A program made the position numbers and the translations under genes. Under the pieces are notes generated by a model, which made no database searches, was not told where the DNA came from, and was given only the letters and a program-made list of their open reading frames with translations. Of a stretch of DNA of 64,000 nucleotides, positions 43,549 to 57,123 are shown one piece after another; the first letter of the stretch is position 1; each line of letters starts with the position of its first letter. Origin of the DNA: Platycnemis pennipes (Eukaryota; Arthropoda; Insecta; Odonata; Platycnemididae); the NCBI GenBank assembly GCA_933228895.1, contig OW121846.1:8525915-8589914 (forward strand), given 5' to 3'.

Positions 43549-44232
43549 GGTGAGTGAAGTTGGTGTTATATAAATATTTATACCCGGTGGAATTCCCGAG
43601 AAGACCTCACCTGAATTGTTGCTAAGTGCTTTTCGTAGCGTTTATTAACTCGGGATAAATCAAATCTCAGCTTTTAGGTTCAAATAAATTGTGCGTTCCT
43701 TAATCCACCTAGTAATTGCCTTAAATAATGATAATTGAGCTCAAATGTCTCGATTAGTATCTAAAAGAAGCTCACGAAATTGCCTGCGTGCCATGTTACA
43801 TTACAGAATTATCTCGGATAATAACCTTTCACCTCCCGAAAACCTCCGGTAAAAATATTAACCGAGATAATGCCCCAAAACCTAGTTACCAGTACTGGTG
43901 AAACAGAGAAGTCAAATTAACTCAGTTAATCCTTAAATTAATCGAGTTAAAAAGATTATCTTCGTTTGTGAAACTGGCCCTTAGTAAAGTTATAATAATC
44001 ACTTTAATCTAGAATCCCTGTACAGTCATTTTGACCGCAGCTGCACATTTTAAGAAACTCTTCTTTGTTCTCATTTTTTTCATCAATGATGCGCCTGCTC
44101 CACTTGGGCAAAGGAAGAGTGATTCAATGTGTGCGTTGCATTAGATCACCCATCACACTATTGAGGTGTGATGGGTGGCTTGGGAAGGGAGAAGGCCGAT
44201 GCTAACTGCCTCACATTAAAAACTAAGTATTA

Positions 44233-46943
44233 CCGTATTCACTCGTGTAAGCCGCACAACTATTTTCCCGAAATGCCAGTGAAAAAATGGGGGTGCACGG
44301 CTTACAAGAATCCTCCAGACTTTCGTGTAAGCTAAGCACCATTTTTTCCTCAAATTCCTGTTGGTTTTTCTCCTAAGTTTCACATTTTGTGAACATATCA
44401 ACGTTAATTGGTGAGTATGGTCTAGTAATAAATCGTACATTGTAAAGTATTCTGAAATTTCGAAATAATTAGTAATAAAACTCCGTGTTTAATAGAGATG
44501 AGACAATCGAATCTTCGAATCCTCGAATCAATCGAATCTTGAAAAAGATTCGAGAAACGAATACTCGAATCTTTGTGCTATTTTCATCATTTGAATCTTT
44601 TGAATCCTAAAATATAAATAAAAATCGAATTCTTTATGTAATAACTTAGAACAGATTAGTTTCGACCGATAAAAACGTTCATTACAAATAAGGTTAAACC
44701 TCACTTTTACGTCCCCGCAATTTACGTTTTCCCGCCATTAACGACTTTTCCTTCAAGTCCTAATAATTTTCATATGTGCGCAAATAACATCTTCCCTTTA
44801 TTTACGCTATCAAATTTTTGAATGGTTCGCCATTTGCGTTTTACGAGACGATTTTGCCGTGATTGTCGTCCTGGTTGCATAACTGGTGGATGGAGTCAAC
44901 GCTGCGTGAAAGACAAAGTAAAAACTCATGCAATAAGTTACCGCTATGAAAGATAAGTAAAATTTTCTCACATTTACCACCAGTTATCGTGACCTCAGTC
45001 ATCTGTGGAATTGTAATGCCGCGAGAAATTACAGTACACGTACGTCATTTTTGTCGCGATTGTTGTCCGGGTTGCATAACTCGCGGATCGGCTGATGCTA
45101 TCACATATGTAGGTGAAGAAATTTTTTTTTTATTTAAGAAGTGTATGCTTTTCAGCATTTGCGGCCTTCTCTTTCTTTTTTGGTTAGCTATTAAGACAGA
45201 TTTTAAAAAATCCTCCAGCCAAACTTCATCCTCATACATCCCGCAAACAAACCAGTAAAATCATCACATTCTTCTCAACCTTGATTCTTAAGTAGCTTTG
45301 ATAGGATAACATTATAGTCTCTAACACCTTCTTTTCTCATAATGTTTACCCTAACTTACTAGCATGGCTGGACTCCTGGTCCCAGTTCATCCTTATCTAT
45401 ATCCTTCTCTTCTATTCCCAAGATCCCTTGCCTATTGTCAGTGCCATCCAGTTCTTGCCACGTATTCATTACCATCATCGCAGAATTTCTTGTAAGTTCT
45501 ATCAGCAGCTCTCCTGACTTAACACTAATGCACAATATCGCATTCCACTTCTTGCTGCTGAATAACCTTCTAACCTTTGAGTACAGGGCGCCTATTTCTC
45601 CCTCTCTCTGGAACCTCTCAACCTATTTACATTGACCTTTTTGCCACTTTTCTCTCACACTCTTCATACCCCTCCTAAGTCTATTGCTTGTTTCCTTTAA
45701 TTTTATTTCGCCTTGCTGTGTTTAAATCTTTCTATTTCCATCATTCCTCAATTTCCTCCATAGTTTGTGCCAACAACCAATGTGTCTTGACCACTCTTGT
45801 GTCTACTGCACCATACTGCTTGCTTTTCTGCATCTTTCCTCATACACCTGTAAACTAGTTCCTGATATTCTCCCCTATTTACAACTACAATTTTTTCACA
45901 CTGTTCCTAATCTTGGCCCAACCATATGTAATCTAGTTAATATATTTCTCCGTGTCCCCCTGCATACAATGCAATACAATGTTTAACACATGAGGAATTG
46001 TCTCCTGCAAGCAGCTCGTCTATCACTGTGAATGAGTCTTGAAGACTCGACAATATTGGAAAAAGATATCTTTTTAAACATGCAATTCAGTATCAGTTTA
46101 ATAACTTTTTGGAAACATATCATCGCTATGCCTCCTAGAACTTTCATATGCTTTCATTTCATGCAAAAAATTTTGTGTATCATGTTTATTACAAATCTAT
46201 GTTAGCTCTTCAAATCTTAGTTGTATTATTGCAATAAATAGTTGTATTTTTGAAAACTATTCTTAAATTTGTTTTTCATTGAATGCAGCTGCTAAAGTCT
46301 TTTCTTTTCTGTTATTATCAACTTTATATGTAGAATTCGAGAGATTCAAGGTATTCGAGAGATCCGAGAACCTCTTAGGATTCGGATTCGGATTCGAGAA
46401 AATTTAGGATTCGTCCCACCTCTAGTGTTTAACAAAGTCTGAGCCTACAACGGTACTTGAAGAAACGCTAGATCAAAAACACCACCGCTATCAGGTACGG
46501 ATGGCATTCTGCTTTTATTTGTTGATATGCCAACAGATTTCTGTAATAATAGAGTAATCACAGGTTGGAATTATATATATTTCTGCCATTATTTCAGTCG
46601 GATATTTTTTTGAACAGATACCATTTTTGTACCTGGATGATGTGATCGTATGTAACTGTGATTATTGTGAGATTCTACGAGAAATAGATGCAAAGTAAAA
46701 GAGGCCATGCATCGATTCATGATGCGATGACGATTTTGATGATATTAACACATAATTCAATAAATTAATGAGAAAGACATACATGTACTTTGGGCACAGC
46801 ATTTCTATTAAAGAACATGCATTCATGTTATGACAAAATGATGCAGGCTCAAGGGCAAAAAAATAATTTTTTTCCTCACGAGCCTACCCGAAAATATGGG
46901 TGCGCGGGATACACAAGGGCATGGCTTACACGAGTAAATACAG
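44233..46943. mobile_element. pogo-like MITE split by a hAT element
   Basis: CCGTATTCACTCGTGTAAGC at the left and, inverted, CTGTATTTACTCGTGTAAGC at the right, flanked by TA (44231-44232 and 46944-46945). Without the hAT insertion and one of its duplications, the element would be about 771 bp. It contains no transposase and probably depended on one like that at 35760-36715, which has a similar CCGTATTTACCCG end. Confidence 0.8.
44493..46424. mobile_element. 1,932-bp hAT element nested in the pogo-like MITE
   Basis: Perfect 8-bp duplications GTGTTTAA (44485-44492 and 46425-46432). Termini TAGAGATGAGAC and, inverted, TAGAGGTGGGAC, followed by GATTCGAATC-rich subterminal sequence on both sides. 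No transposase motif remains. At about 44692-44745 it contains a fragment related to the pogo family of 59409 (CCCCGCAATTTACGTTTTCC). Near 44835 and 45033 there is an imperfect direct repeat (GTGATTGTCGTCCTGGTTGC). Confidence 0.85.
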
Positions 46944-46945
46944 TA

Positions 46946-49900
46946 CTTCAAGTAACCTACTCACAAAAATGGTTCATTTCATCGTGAGACAAGAGTTTTT
47001 ATTCGAGGACCATCACTCACCTATCTATTTGTATTTGTTGTCTGACATCCCCAAATTATTGAAATCACAGCAGCCAAGTGATGGGTTCATGGATATTACT
47101 GTGATTAGGGAGGTACTGCTAAGGAAGTTCATGTATGATTTTTTCAAGTGTTTTGGAAAAAATGTCTCATGGACATTCGTACACACCAGATACTACAAGA
47201 ATTGAATAATATCGCAGAATTACAGATGAAACTTTTGCTTAAGCTGCTAAAACCACAACAGGCAATTCTAAGGATAAAGGAAACAATGGAACTATCAGTG
47301 GAATGTTATATTTTCTATTCCTCATACTCTTTTTATATGTTTTTCTGAGGATTTTGAGAAGATACGTTAAGTTTTCAAGACATGATTACACAATATATAT
47401 ATTTAAGTCCAATAAAACTTCCTTCACAATGAGTAAAATATTGTATTATGTCCTCCAAATCATGATAACTCCATCACTATAATAGCAGCAAACTTAAAAA
47501 GTTTCACCCACTACCGATTTGTCACAATTTACTCCCTATATTTTTATCCACCTCCAGCCCAGTTTTGCTAGATTGTGCAAAATGTTATCTATCAAAAAAT
47601 CTACTTTTTTTAGTACACTTCAATGTAACACAATGCAGCATTTGCCATGCCATTTGTCACTATTTCTTCCAACGCATCAGCATTACCTTTTTTATCCTTT
47701 TACTTCTCCCCCTGCTATATTGAGTTGCTAGCATTTTTTCTCCATCTTCAAACTTTTTTTTCCTTTTTAACACATGTTGATAGTTTCTGGAGACTTCTGG
47801 CTTTCTTCTGAAGGCACTAGTGATAGTATTCCTGCAGGTTCAAACCAACAAGGTGTGGCAATAGGAATAAGAGCTTGGGGTCAAACTCAAGGTGGTTGTC
47901 AGAATCATGGTGGGCACGAGCTAATAATTTCACCGGATGATTGAGTCACTAACCTTTGCTCCAGGCGAAAATTTATAAGGAAGGAATGGAAAAACACAAT
48001 GGAGAGTTGAAAATATTTCAGTTGGCAGATAACAATAGCATAATGTCTGTAAAGAATTGCTATGCACATTGTCACAAGTAGAAAGATAGATGACAGATGC
48101 ACTAGTGCTTGGAGGCTACTTTGCAATCATAAAATATTACAGCATATTCATAAATGCACAACTGCTGAAGGGATGAGGTTAATGCTTTGGAGCTGTCTTT
48201 GGGAGAACTTGATTCATTTATTGCTCTACTATTTCTCAGAGGAAAATTACAAAGTCGGCCAATGTTCATGATCATTAGTCAAAATAATTAACAATTTTTT
48301 TCTGCCGAGGATACTAGCTCCCCCTATTATTCCTAAGCTGATATGTGCACTCTATGCACCTAAAATGTTTTTATAAAAAAGTTCCTCTAATTTTCTTTAA
48401 CAACAGTAATAATTAAACAATGATCCCTATAATGTATCAACAGTGGTCAAAATGCCTGCGGAGGCATTCTCGGTTGGCAGACAAATTCAAGCGCTCTAGT
48501 GTTAAGAAGCTCTATATAATACCAATCCCATGTGCATATATTTACAAAGCATCCACACATGTGAAGAATAAAATCTGAGTTCGACTCATGACAGTTGCCA
48601 CAGCCATTACACATGAACATCTACAGATCATAACCAGAACTAATGTATTTTCCAATGTTAAGGACAAAAACTTTTTTCACTCAAAAAATACCTAAAGTGA
48701 GGTTTATTGAAGGTGCATCTTATGTGCCAATAATCATAATTACAAGTTGAAGTTTCAGTAGGAGTAAAACTTCTACTTTATCGCAATACACATACATATG
48801 AGTATTCTATTTCCTTTTGTCCTTTCGTGAAAGGATATTTTTGAATAAACTGCTGCCAAAAATTTTTATGCGCTAGGAAAATAGTTAGTTGTGTGATACA
48901 TATATGCCTTGTTACTGAAAGAGGGAGAATTCCAGGTTAATGGAATTCACATCCACTAACATCTCAAAGCTACGGTTATGCTAATGCACACATTTGTGAT
49001 GACAATTCATTTGAGTGTAGAGAAAATCTGGCAAAGTATGGCGGTAGCACACGCTGTTCAGTTGTGACACAATGAACATATCGATTGATATTTGTCACTT
49101 CACCCACTCTTTAACTGTTTAAACATTACAGGCTGGTACAACAATGGAAACTAGTCTCAACATAGCCCAACATTTTTCAGCTCAATGACTTGCACCAGGG
49201 AGTGATCATGGATCTTTCTTTTGCATTTCCACAATCATTATCAATAACACAGCCTCATCCAGGAGCGCAATGTTCAGAATAAGTCTTCCAATATGTTGCT
49301 GAACTCACTGAAATTGGTCGTTTGGGGTGCATGGATAAATCGGATGAACTAGTATGATACTTTTGCTCTCCAACCATATCAAGGAAAATCAAATCAACAA
49401 AATCCCTGCATAATGATATGCAGACAAAGTTCCAGGTTTACATAAAACAGCCTTCAATGACCTACATACACTAACTAAAACAACAATAGCATTTGAGAAG
49501 TCTAGAGAATATGGAAACAAAATTATCAAGGTTAACCCATGGCATTAATGTGAGAAAAGGGTATATACTTTGAATCTTCCCAAATAGTATACATGAATGA
49601 GGTCCGATTTACATTCAAAATGTCCTAAAACAAAACAGTTGATTTCTTAAGATTTGAATGAGTGTTAATACTTGGTGACATGAGAAAATACATTTCATAT
49701 TCATGTTGTCTAGCTGTGATGATACAACAAAACTGCCATCCATTATTATTCTCAAAAAGAAAACTTTGCCCAAGGAATAACTAAAATAATGTAGAGAATA
49801 ACTTTTTTCCCTTTATGTATATAAAAATGGGGGTGTGTTAGATACACCTATGCATCCTATACTCCAGCAAATGTGGTATTAAGGGCATGTGGCATTGCTA

Positions 49901-50280
49901 ATGGACCTAGATCTACGGGGCTAATAATATATAGTAAGTTACTGCCTGAGTTTGAAAAAAGATATTAGTGTTCAAGTAAAAGCTACTGAAGCTTCTAAAA
50001 GAATCATTTTACTCTGTAAAAGAATTTTTATCACTAATTTTGGCATTTTTATACCATCGCAAATATACCATTTCCACATTATTCTCTTATCCTTATTCAT
50101 ATGGTGTGCCCTGAATGTTATACACAAATAACCAATCCTTGGAGAATTATTTTAGAGCTCAAAACAGTGTGGATTCAAGAAATGAATACAGCATGGTAAG
50201 CAGCTGCACAAATCCCTTAAAATGTTTAGATTTTAGCACAGGTCTAAATATTAACAGCTATCATGCCACTCCATTAAAGA
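46946..50280. other. No gene recognised
   Basis: About 3.3 kb of AT-rich sequence. The longest frame (46900-47205, 101 codons) begins in the MITE end and has no motif I recognise. No terminal repeats or RNA genes were noticed. Confidence 0.4.
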
Positions 50281-53054
50281 GAACAAATTACATGTGATTT
50301 CGTCCAAGCTTGTATGCGATCCCATGGGCAGAGTGGAGGCCTTCATCAGTCTCCTCGGAGGATGATCTGGGGGGGCTGGCTCAGGAGGGGTCGTGGGCGG
50401 AGGGTACACCTCAAACCCACCTGTGCAACCACCAACAACAACAACACACTCAGTGCCACTCACTTCCACCACATCGGTACACTACTAATCCCTTTCTCCC
50501 CATCAAAACATTAATTCATTTCCCCATCAGCTCATAAGAAGCACTAATTGATGCACATCCATAACCAGCATTATTCAATTAAGTACAGATAAGCCTACAA
50601 CATTTTTTGTAATGTTTAGAAAAACTTTGTTATACACAGAAAATGACATTTAAAACCAACCACAGAAATGGGGTTAATCACCACACACAAAAAGAGTATA
50701 AAAAGAAGTTGTCATATTTTGTTTTACTACTGTAATTGCTTTCCAAGTAAAACTCAATAACAACCTTTAAATTAAAACCTGGAAATACCAATATCGAAAA
50801 TACATATCAGCTTCAAATGTATTACAACACCCTACATAATTATGTCCATGCAACATGCTATTGCCTAAATATTAAAAAAAAACTTTCCAAGTCACTAAAA
50901 ATACTGAAAAAGCAGCATTCAGTAAAATTATGTAAAAAAACTGCAAAATAGGAAATAGGGGAAATAAGAGACAACCCAATACCAATTGAATCCCTAGTGC
51001 TGACATATACAATCATTCACTACTGATGATGCAAGTCCAAATGTCCCAGAGACCTTAAATGACTTGACAAAAGCTAAAGAAAAAGATGAGGCAAGTCACA
51101 AGATAAGTTAATACTGGTAACTGATAGAAAGACTGACGAAATCATGTAAAGGAAATGGCATTTATCGTCAGTGTGCCAACCACAACGATAACTGGGACTG
51201 GCTTAGGTCCCAGCCATGTCTAGGAAATTTTAGCAACATGTTCACAAGGTTTATGGTAGACTCCAGCTTACCCAGTTAACAAGAATCCCCAACAAACTTG
51301 TGTTCAATTGGTAACATTTTCCACAACATGCTAGTGAAAACTACAAGCAGCATGCTATACACAAACATTATATTTTACTTGCTTTTTAACAAATATTCTC
51401 ACATCATTCGGTCAAACCCACCACCTTAAGTGATTTTCACCTGCTCTAACATAGCTAGCAAATTCCATCCTTTCACCATAAACGACAACAAAAAAAGAAA
51501 ATGTTTTTCATTTTTCCTGTTCACTTGTTACTTGGACTTCAATCAGTTCCAAAATAGAACAAAAAACGGCCTGATTAGCACATATTGATATTCTGCACGA
51601 TTGAATATGTTACACAAGAGATGCACATTACTACCAATGCCAACAATATTGGCAACAAAAAACTTGGCTAATACACAAAACCACACTTTTGGGCACACAT
51701 TGGAAAAGAGGCATATCTATAACTTAGGTTGAATCACATACCCTATGACAACATTATTTCCAGAATAGGAGTACGAATAATCTCAAATATGTCATTAGCT
51801 GATGACGGGACATACATATTTTTTCAAGAAAACATTTTAAAATTTTCAAAAATAGACTTTATAGGTTTTTTCACATTTTATATGATTAATGTTGAATTTT
51901 TACACACAACTGTCATTTGTTCAAACATTTATGGCTCTACTATTGATGGCCAATATATTATCTATTCCAAGAAAGCTGCTTCTAAGGTAAAATCAATATA
52001 AATAATGTAAGTTTCTAACGAAGGTATGCAAAATGAGGAATATGTCATGCTGAATATAAAATGTGAAGACATTGTAGTCTTGAACACATAAATCCTGGGT
52101 TAAAGATTAAAGTGCCAAAAAAAGAAACCAGATGGATGTTGTTAATAAGTAGAGGTCCAGGAAAATAGTTTCATACAAAATTCAAAATTAGTTTTAAGAA
52201 CCTCAAAATTAGTGTAATATAGTTTTATGCTTATTTTTGGTTTTTCCAGTACACATAAGACAGTAAAAAACAAAAAGATACAAACTTTTTACTGTACCTT
52301 CCAAGGGCACAAAAAAATAATTCATAAGATGTAAACATCACACTTAGTGATTGTTCTTAAATATCAGTAGTTATAAATTAAAACTGTAAATAACCGAGTA
52401 ATAGCTCATTTTGATTGTACGCTAACTGACAGCTTGACTAAACCACTGATATATTTATCTGCTTGTCTGACTTGTCTTGGTATTTCTTTACATTCACAGT
52501 GCATAAAAGTTCATTTACTTTAGGTTACCATTAGATGTGGAGCCTAAGTACCTAAGTTACTTGAATGCAAGCATTGTTAAAGTTACAGTATTTCCTGCTT
52601 TCAATCGATGTCAACGTTCGCCGACTAAAATGGAATACTGAGAGAATGACCCTCTCACTGTCCACATTGTTTGTGGCTATTACATACAAGGATTACATTG
52701 CAAATTTAGCACACACTGGGTTGTCTTCTTTAATTGAACAGAGGATTGCCATAATGCCTGTGCCTATGTTTATTGTGTTTATTGCATTTGCCAGCTCATC
52801 TCCAACAGTTTTCCTGAATATAGCATAATGCTCTTGGAGTGCCAAGAAAGATACCTACTCGATAAGAGTAATTGACAAGTGAATTTTCTTCAAAGCATCC
52901 TGGTTAACACTTTCACCGCGGGCCCCAAGCATGAAATATGTTTGCTGTGAGTGGCAGTAATTTTGATGAATAGTGCATCCTCTGGTTAAGGGACTAGAGT
53001 TAGGTGGACACACCAGTGCGTCCTCTGCAGCGAAAGAGTTATGACGTGTTTTAA
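50281..53054. other. No gene recognised; small GC-rich patch
   Basis: 50310-50480 is GC-rich (GGCTGGCTCAGGAGGGG, then AACAACAACAACACAC). The rest is AT-rich. The 90-codon frame at 51729-52001 has no recognisable motif. Confidence 0.4.
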
Positions 53055-53660
53055 CTAGAAATGGGCCAAATAGCAGATTTCTTAAGTTCAAATATTAAAT
53101 CATGACTCAAATATTTGAATATCTCGAATTTCGAATACCTTGAATACTAGAATTGCAATTCATATGTTAAATGTTATTCTGCCATAATTAATTTATTTGT
53201 TTCCTGGCGAAGGAAAATGCTAAAACTTGGTTAAATTTTTAAAAAATTACTATAATTTTAAAATGACAAACATATAATAAAATAACTTTACTATCAATGG
53301 TGGACCATTGAATAAATTAACTTTTATAAGCGTTAATAAGTGGGCAGAAAACTTTAATGCACCTTCAAGTTCTGGCCAGTTATGCATCAACCACAAACTA
53401 GTGTCAAAGTTCAAGTAAACTGAAAATTTACATAAAAGACTAAACTTGGAAATACTAATCTCAGATCTGATAAAATGAACTACGGAAGTACTATGACCAG
53501 GTAAACATGTTGCATTAAAGATTATGCATTGCATTTTGTGAGTAAAGTATACTGGTATCCCTGAGTTTGAGAAGCTCTCTCTTCCAAAAGAAAAATCAAC
53601 TTTAATTCAGTTAGATAATACTGATACTTATTTCTCTCCTTCTCTATACTTTTCGTGTTG
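53055..53660. mobile_element. hAT-like non-autonomous repeat, copy 2
   Basis: It starts TAGAAATGGGCCAAATAGC and shares AAGTTCAAATATTAAATCATG and several later blocks with the minus strand of 2875-3649. The right end is not defined. No target duplication found. The 94-codon minus-strand frame here is repeat sequence. Confidence 0.5.
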
Positions 53661-55129
53661 AAAGATTTGTGACTGCAGTGGCCCCACCCAAGTTTCAGTC
53701 AAGTAACCAGTTAATAAGTCAGGTTTCACGAATTATATAATAACTTTTGAATATGCGAAATAAATAAAAATTCATCATTGTCTTCATTTAGTTGAAATTT
53801 CAAGTTCACATGAGGACAGCTAACAGAATAAAAAGCACACAATTCTTGGTCATTAGATTTCAACACCAAAACAGTTTAAATTCAAATATTTTTTTTTAAT
53901 TTACCTAAGATGACAAAAAAATTTACATGCATTAATAAATGTAGATATGAACATTCTATAAAATACAATTTACTACATTAAAATTTGTTTCCTCTTTCGG
54001 GAGGTGTAACTACGCAATCTGGGGCATCTTGGCATATTCTCGACAATGTCTCGGCAGAAAAAAAAACTGTGGCTCGAAGTTATAGCAGAGTAGAGGCATA
54101 AGTTCTTGGCAGGTCTTACGTACTATTCATTAGCTATCTGCGAAAGTACGATATGGAAGAATAGACACATTGTAACACCGCTCATAAATTGATGATGAAT
54201 ATGCAACGGGAGTAAGCATAGCTCGTATCGAGCGACAACCGTCGATGATGTTTATGAATTTTCTTCGATTTTGAATTTTCACTACCGGTGACTATAGTCA
54301 CAGTTATAGGTGAAAAATGTCATACCTGTCAGTATTAATATCAGTTATTTTCAATTTTTAGCCATCTAAAACAGTAGACTTTAATTATTTCTTTCTATAT
54401 ATTAAATAAAAAGTTTTAATAGGATATCATATGAACTCTATAAGGTACCTGTCGTCAATAAATGCAGAAAAATCCTCTAGTTTTCGCAGGGTCAAGACAA
54501 AAGCAAAGTATTCTTATTAACAATACAAAAAACCTCTAATACCATGAGCATCATTCATATTTGTTAATACAATTTAATCTACAGCAATGGCATATTATTC
54601 AAATGGATATTCCCATATAAAGAAAAATTATGTCAACATGAAGAACTTGGTCGATAGGAGAATTTAGTGGAGGACTGCATCAAACCAATCTTAGGATTTA
54701 AGGCCAATGATGAGGGTGACTTCAATATAAATATTTTTTAGCACCTCCGTTGTATTAGCGATGATGTTTTTAGTATACCGTTGGGTTTCCCATTCTCTAA
54801 ACCTTTTTGTCATGGTAATAAATGTGTGTACATTGAGCTAATTCAGTGTGCCCAGCAGTTTTAGCTTTTTATTTCCCCTGATTTTTCCATGATTTACATG
54901 ACCAAAATTTATGACTTTCTCTGACTTGTGAACCATTATAGGGTGTTTTTTTGTTGCAAATCTGCATTTTCCACATGTCTTCGTGCCAAATGCTGTTTCA
55001 TGCATAACAGGAACACTAATTTACAGTAAAAAATCATAAACACATTGAAAATTTTAGAAAAATTTATTTGGCCTCAAATCAAAACTTGAAAACAGGAAGA
55101 GGAAATCAATTATGGAGATATTCAGGTTG
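53661..55129. other. No gene recognised
   Basis: AT-rich. A short piece at 54865-54940 is vaguely similar to the TTCCCTGATTTTTCC repeat family. Confidence 0.4.
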
Positions 55130-55512
55130 GATTACAATAACAAGCATACTTTAATTACTTTTTGGATCTTTGGATAATTTCTTTGTTCAGCTTATCAAGT
55201 GTTTCTTGCGTCTTCTTCTTTTCTAGCTTCAACTGCTCTGATTCCTCCGCCTTTCTCTTTCTTTCCTCCCTCTGCATCTGTAACTCATTATCCCTTTCTA
55301 CCTGAGCCTTATCTTCAAAAGCAGCTTTTTAACGTTCATGTGCTGATTGCGCATACCGCATCATGTCCTAAGTAATTATGAAGGATTTGACATCACAGGA
55401 GATGTAGTCCCAAATATGAAGAAGACCTATTAATGTATCTTCTAACATATTCTCTACCATTATGTCTTTGCTCACAGAAAAGCCACTCTCAACAAAGGCA
55501 TTCCCATGAGAT
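55130..55512 (-). pseudogene. hAT-like protein C-terminus with charged coiled-coil tail
   Basis: On the minus strand the order is AFVESGFSVSKDIMVENMLE, a stop after SFIIT, YAQSAHER then a stop, KAAFEDKAQVERDNELQMQ, and a strongly charged REERKRKAEESEQLKLEKKK stretch ending IIQRSKK. The SxVERGFSVNK block plus K/E-rich tail matches the C-terminus of a family of hAT-related proteins in invertebrates. Two in-frame stops break it. It ends where the pogo-family element at 55519 begins; no matching upstream part is visible beyond 57123. Confidence 0.55.
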
Positions 55513-55518
55513 AATATA

Positions 55519-57123
55519 CAGTAAAACCCCTTATTTACATTTATCTAGGGACCCCCAGAAAAAAGTGTAAATTGTGGGAAAATGCAAATAGCAGGAAAAG
55601 GTAAATTTTCAGTTTCACATGCATACTTTGACAATATTAAGCATATATATAAATAAGAAACACCGACAGACTGAATTAGAGCTTTATTATTAATTATTTC
55701 TTAAAGCATAGAGCTGTCCCGATATATTTTTGTATGATATATTTCTACCAATGTTTCAACCAACGATTGGACGTCGTCAAATCCATCATTCTAAAACTTA
55801 TACATTGTGCAATGCATTTTCTGTTATGACGAAGCCATTCATGGCGATATTTGATGACCTAGAACTTAAAAACCACTTTTTAAGTTAGTATTCAGTCATA
55901 CAATGATTTCTTGAAGTTTTATTTTTTCCCAATACCTGCACTAGCTAGCATGTTTCTGAATCACATTGCGAGTTTTCATAACTGTATTAATTGAAGAGAC
56001 CGGTAATATTAGATGTTGCACTATATTAGTGCGAGTTGCATCATGAGAATCCGCAATTTTTATTTATGCTTAAATTGAAAATATTCTAGTTGCTGCGAAG
56101 GCTTCCGCAGTGATTAGAAGATTACTCAAGGGTTTCCATTTTTTTCTGAGTTGGTTCATCTTACTGCACAAAAGTTTCGCCAGTTTTCCAGTTGGCATCT
56201 TCAGGTCCAAAGTATAGGAAATATATAGTAGGAAGATATGGGAAATATATAGAACGAAGATAAAGGAAATTTGATGGAACATGATCTTCGGAACTGAAAA
56301 TAGTGTCTAATTTGCAGACTAAACTGTCATCCAGAGGTATGAACCAATGCGGAAGAAACCAGAAAACCCTAGAGTCATCTGAAAATATTGTAATTCACAT
56401 CGATTTCCTAATTCCAAGTAAAATAAAATTACATTCTGAAGTAATTAAGGATAACATAAACAACATATGAGAATAATGAGCTACCTCGCTGGTCAGCCTG
56501 CTCAAGCAGTTATACAACGGCAAAAAATTTCTCAACAAAATAATTTTATCAGTTTAATGCTATTTTCACATGATAAAAGTAGTTTCAATAACTTTTGTTT
56601 AATAGTCACGTGTGGAAAAACTGTTGCATTAATGCAGCACTATGATCCTCTGTTATTGTCAACCAGTTCAGTTCATGCATTTTTAACACTTCAAAATCAG
56701 GGATAGCGTGTCTCTATCATGAGAGAAACTCGCTGAAACGATCATGAGTGATATTCCGTCTTTCCGTTACTAGTGGCGCTGTGTACTGCCCCGCTGTGCC
56801 GCTGAGTCAAATTCTTCGGTAAAACAGAGCACATTACGGCTCTCTCTCTTGCTTTTGAAGTGTATATGCACGAAACGGGGTAAAACAGTGTTTCATATAG
56901 ACTGGTATGTATGACTAAATGTCAGAGAAGGGAATTTGTTTTTTTTTAATCTATCGCAATCTTACTCGCATCTAACGTAAACAGCGGGAAAACAGAAAAG
57001 TCGTGGTGTAAATATAGGGTTCTACATACGTTGGATATAAAGGAAATGGGTTGGGACCCAATAAAAACGTTGTAAATTGCAGGAAAACGTAAATTCTGAT
57101 AACGTAAATACGAGGTTTTACTG
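55519..57123 (-). mobile_element. pogo-like family B, copy 1 (about 1.6 kb)
   Basis: CAGTAAAACCCCTTATTTAC at the left, preceded by TA, and CAGTAAAACCTCGTATTTAC on the minus strand at the right. The right flank is TT instead of TA. The body aligns over most of its length with the minus strand of 59409-62713 once the nested insertion there is removed. No transposase recognised. It carries a hammerhead-like motif at 56174-56204. Confidence 0.8.
56174..56204 (-). ncRNA. Hammerhead-ribozyme-like motif in pogo-like copy 1
   Basis: CTGAAGATGCCA, a short loop, TGGC, then GAAAC. The stem GCCA/TGGC is perfect. The bases after GAAAC do not give an allowed cleavage triplet as clearly as in copy 2. Confidence 0.25.

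Larger units (their letters stand above)
42071..43980 (+). mobile_element. Harbinger element family A, copy 2 (1,910 bp)
   Basis: TTA flanks at 42068-42070 and 43981-43983. The ends are GGGCTAGTTTCACCAAAAAC and, inverted, GGGCCAGTTTCACAAACGAA. Collinear with 28832-30810 almost throughout. It has a deletion of about 130 bp at 42473 and an extra segment near 42745-42800 (GTCCTCCGGACGAACATGC...). The two copies differ by many substitutions, so they are not a recent segmental duplication. Confidence 0.9.

Noticed and set aside
45290..46030. C/T-rich stretch with long-looking frames, possibly a LINE endonuclease
   Set aside because: No recognisable endonuclease or reverse transcriptase motif in any frame; base composition alone explains the open frames.
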